Source: an uncultured Ruaniaceae bacterium
GTDB lineage: Bacteria > Actinomycetota > Actinomycetes > Actinomycetales > Beutenbergiaceae
Assembly: GCA_938004115.1 (NCBI GenBank)
Contig: CALKWS010000083.1
Coordinates: 1 to 32,125, forward strand
Length of the DNA: 32,125 nucleotides
Direction of reading: 5' to 3'
A program made the translations under genes and the position numbers. A model generated the notes under the pieces. That model searched no databases and had not been told where the DNA came from. It saw nothing but the letters and a program-made list of their open reading frames with translations. Shown here piece by piece: positions 32,072 to 32,125 of this stretch. Position 1 is the first letter of the stretch. Every line of letters begins with the position of its first letter.

Positions 32072-32125
32072 GGTGGGTGTAGCTCAGCTGGTAGAGCGCC
32101 GCGTTGTGGTCGCGGATGTCGCGGG
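32072..32125 (+). tRNA. tRNA-His (anticodon GTG), partial at window end
   Basis: 5' portion of a tRNA: G-1 (32072), acceptor GTGGGTG, D-arm GCTC/GAGC, anticodon stem CCGCG/CGCGG around TTGTGGT with anticodon GTG. The extra 5' G is specific to tRNA-His. The T-arm and 3' acceptor are beyond the window. Confidence 0.93.

Noticed and set aside
1..32125. Mobile elements, CRISPR arrays, toxin-antitoxin or phage modules
   Set aside because: I looked for transposase or integrase motifs, regular direct repeats with spacers, and terminal inverted repeats and found none. The tRNA-Arg has no integrase or repeated 3' end beside it.

Overview
The window is chromosomal DNA from a high-GC Gram-positive actinobacterium, most likely a Micrococcales-type lineage. 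The evidence is a strong G/C third-codon bias, frequent GTG starts, several genes that look leaderless, a LpqY-SugABC-type trehalose importer, a RamB-type regulator divergent from malate synthase, and orn directly followed by tRNA-His. I see no insertion sequence, phage gene or CRISPR array. Genes are packed tightly, and many neighbours overlap by 4 nt (ATGA/GTGA) or 1 nt.

Layout. 1-8264 (all minus): a NagZ-like glycoside hydrolase; the ettA ABC-F ATPase with a hotdog thioesterase 2 nt behind it; a secondary SSB; and two translationally coupled membrane-remodelling-type GTPases. 8524-12883 (minus): lpqY-sugA-sugB-sugC, divergent from an MFS exporter (13136-14311, plus). 14398-18367: a NitT/TauT-type ABC importer (lipoprotein, permease, ATPase; plus) with two near-identical LacI-type operators flanking its promoter, facing a LacI-family repressor gene across a shared bidirectional terminator. 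18600-18672: tRNA-Arg(TCT). 18879-20107: a leaderless MerR-VOC fusion regulator coupled to a SnoaL-like protein. 20204-20940: a four-helix membrane protein coupled to a small winged-helix repressor, with a palindrome over the -10 box. 20973-24320: ramB and aceB (glyoxylate shunt), divergent, with two inverted repeats between them. 24402-24953: a DUF1697 protein. 25004-30899 (minus): the complete Mrp cation/proton antiporter operon mrpAB(fused)-C-D-E-F-G, in which every junction is a 4-nt overlap. It is preceded by a candidate 46-aa leaderless small ORF, a hairpin and a 10+10 bp palindrome. 31178-31942: orn. 32072-end: tRNA-His(GTG), cut by the window edge.

How it fits together: the window mixes housekeeping functions (EttA, Orn, SSB, tRNAs) with carbon uptake and use (trehalose import, a LacI-controlled importer, the acetate/glyoxylate switch) and salt/pH homeostasis (Mrp). 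The least explained parts are regulatory. They are the small-ORF/palindrome/hairpin leader in front of mrp, the dual operator of the NitT-type importer, the MerR-VOC leaderless unit, and the unassigned inverted repeats between ramB and aceB. All functional statements rest on motif recognition by eye; no database search was run.
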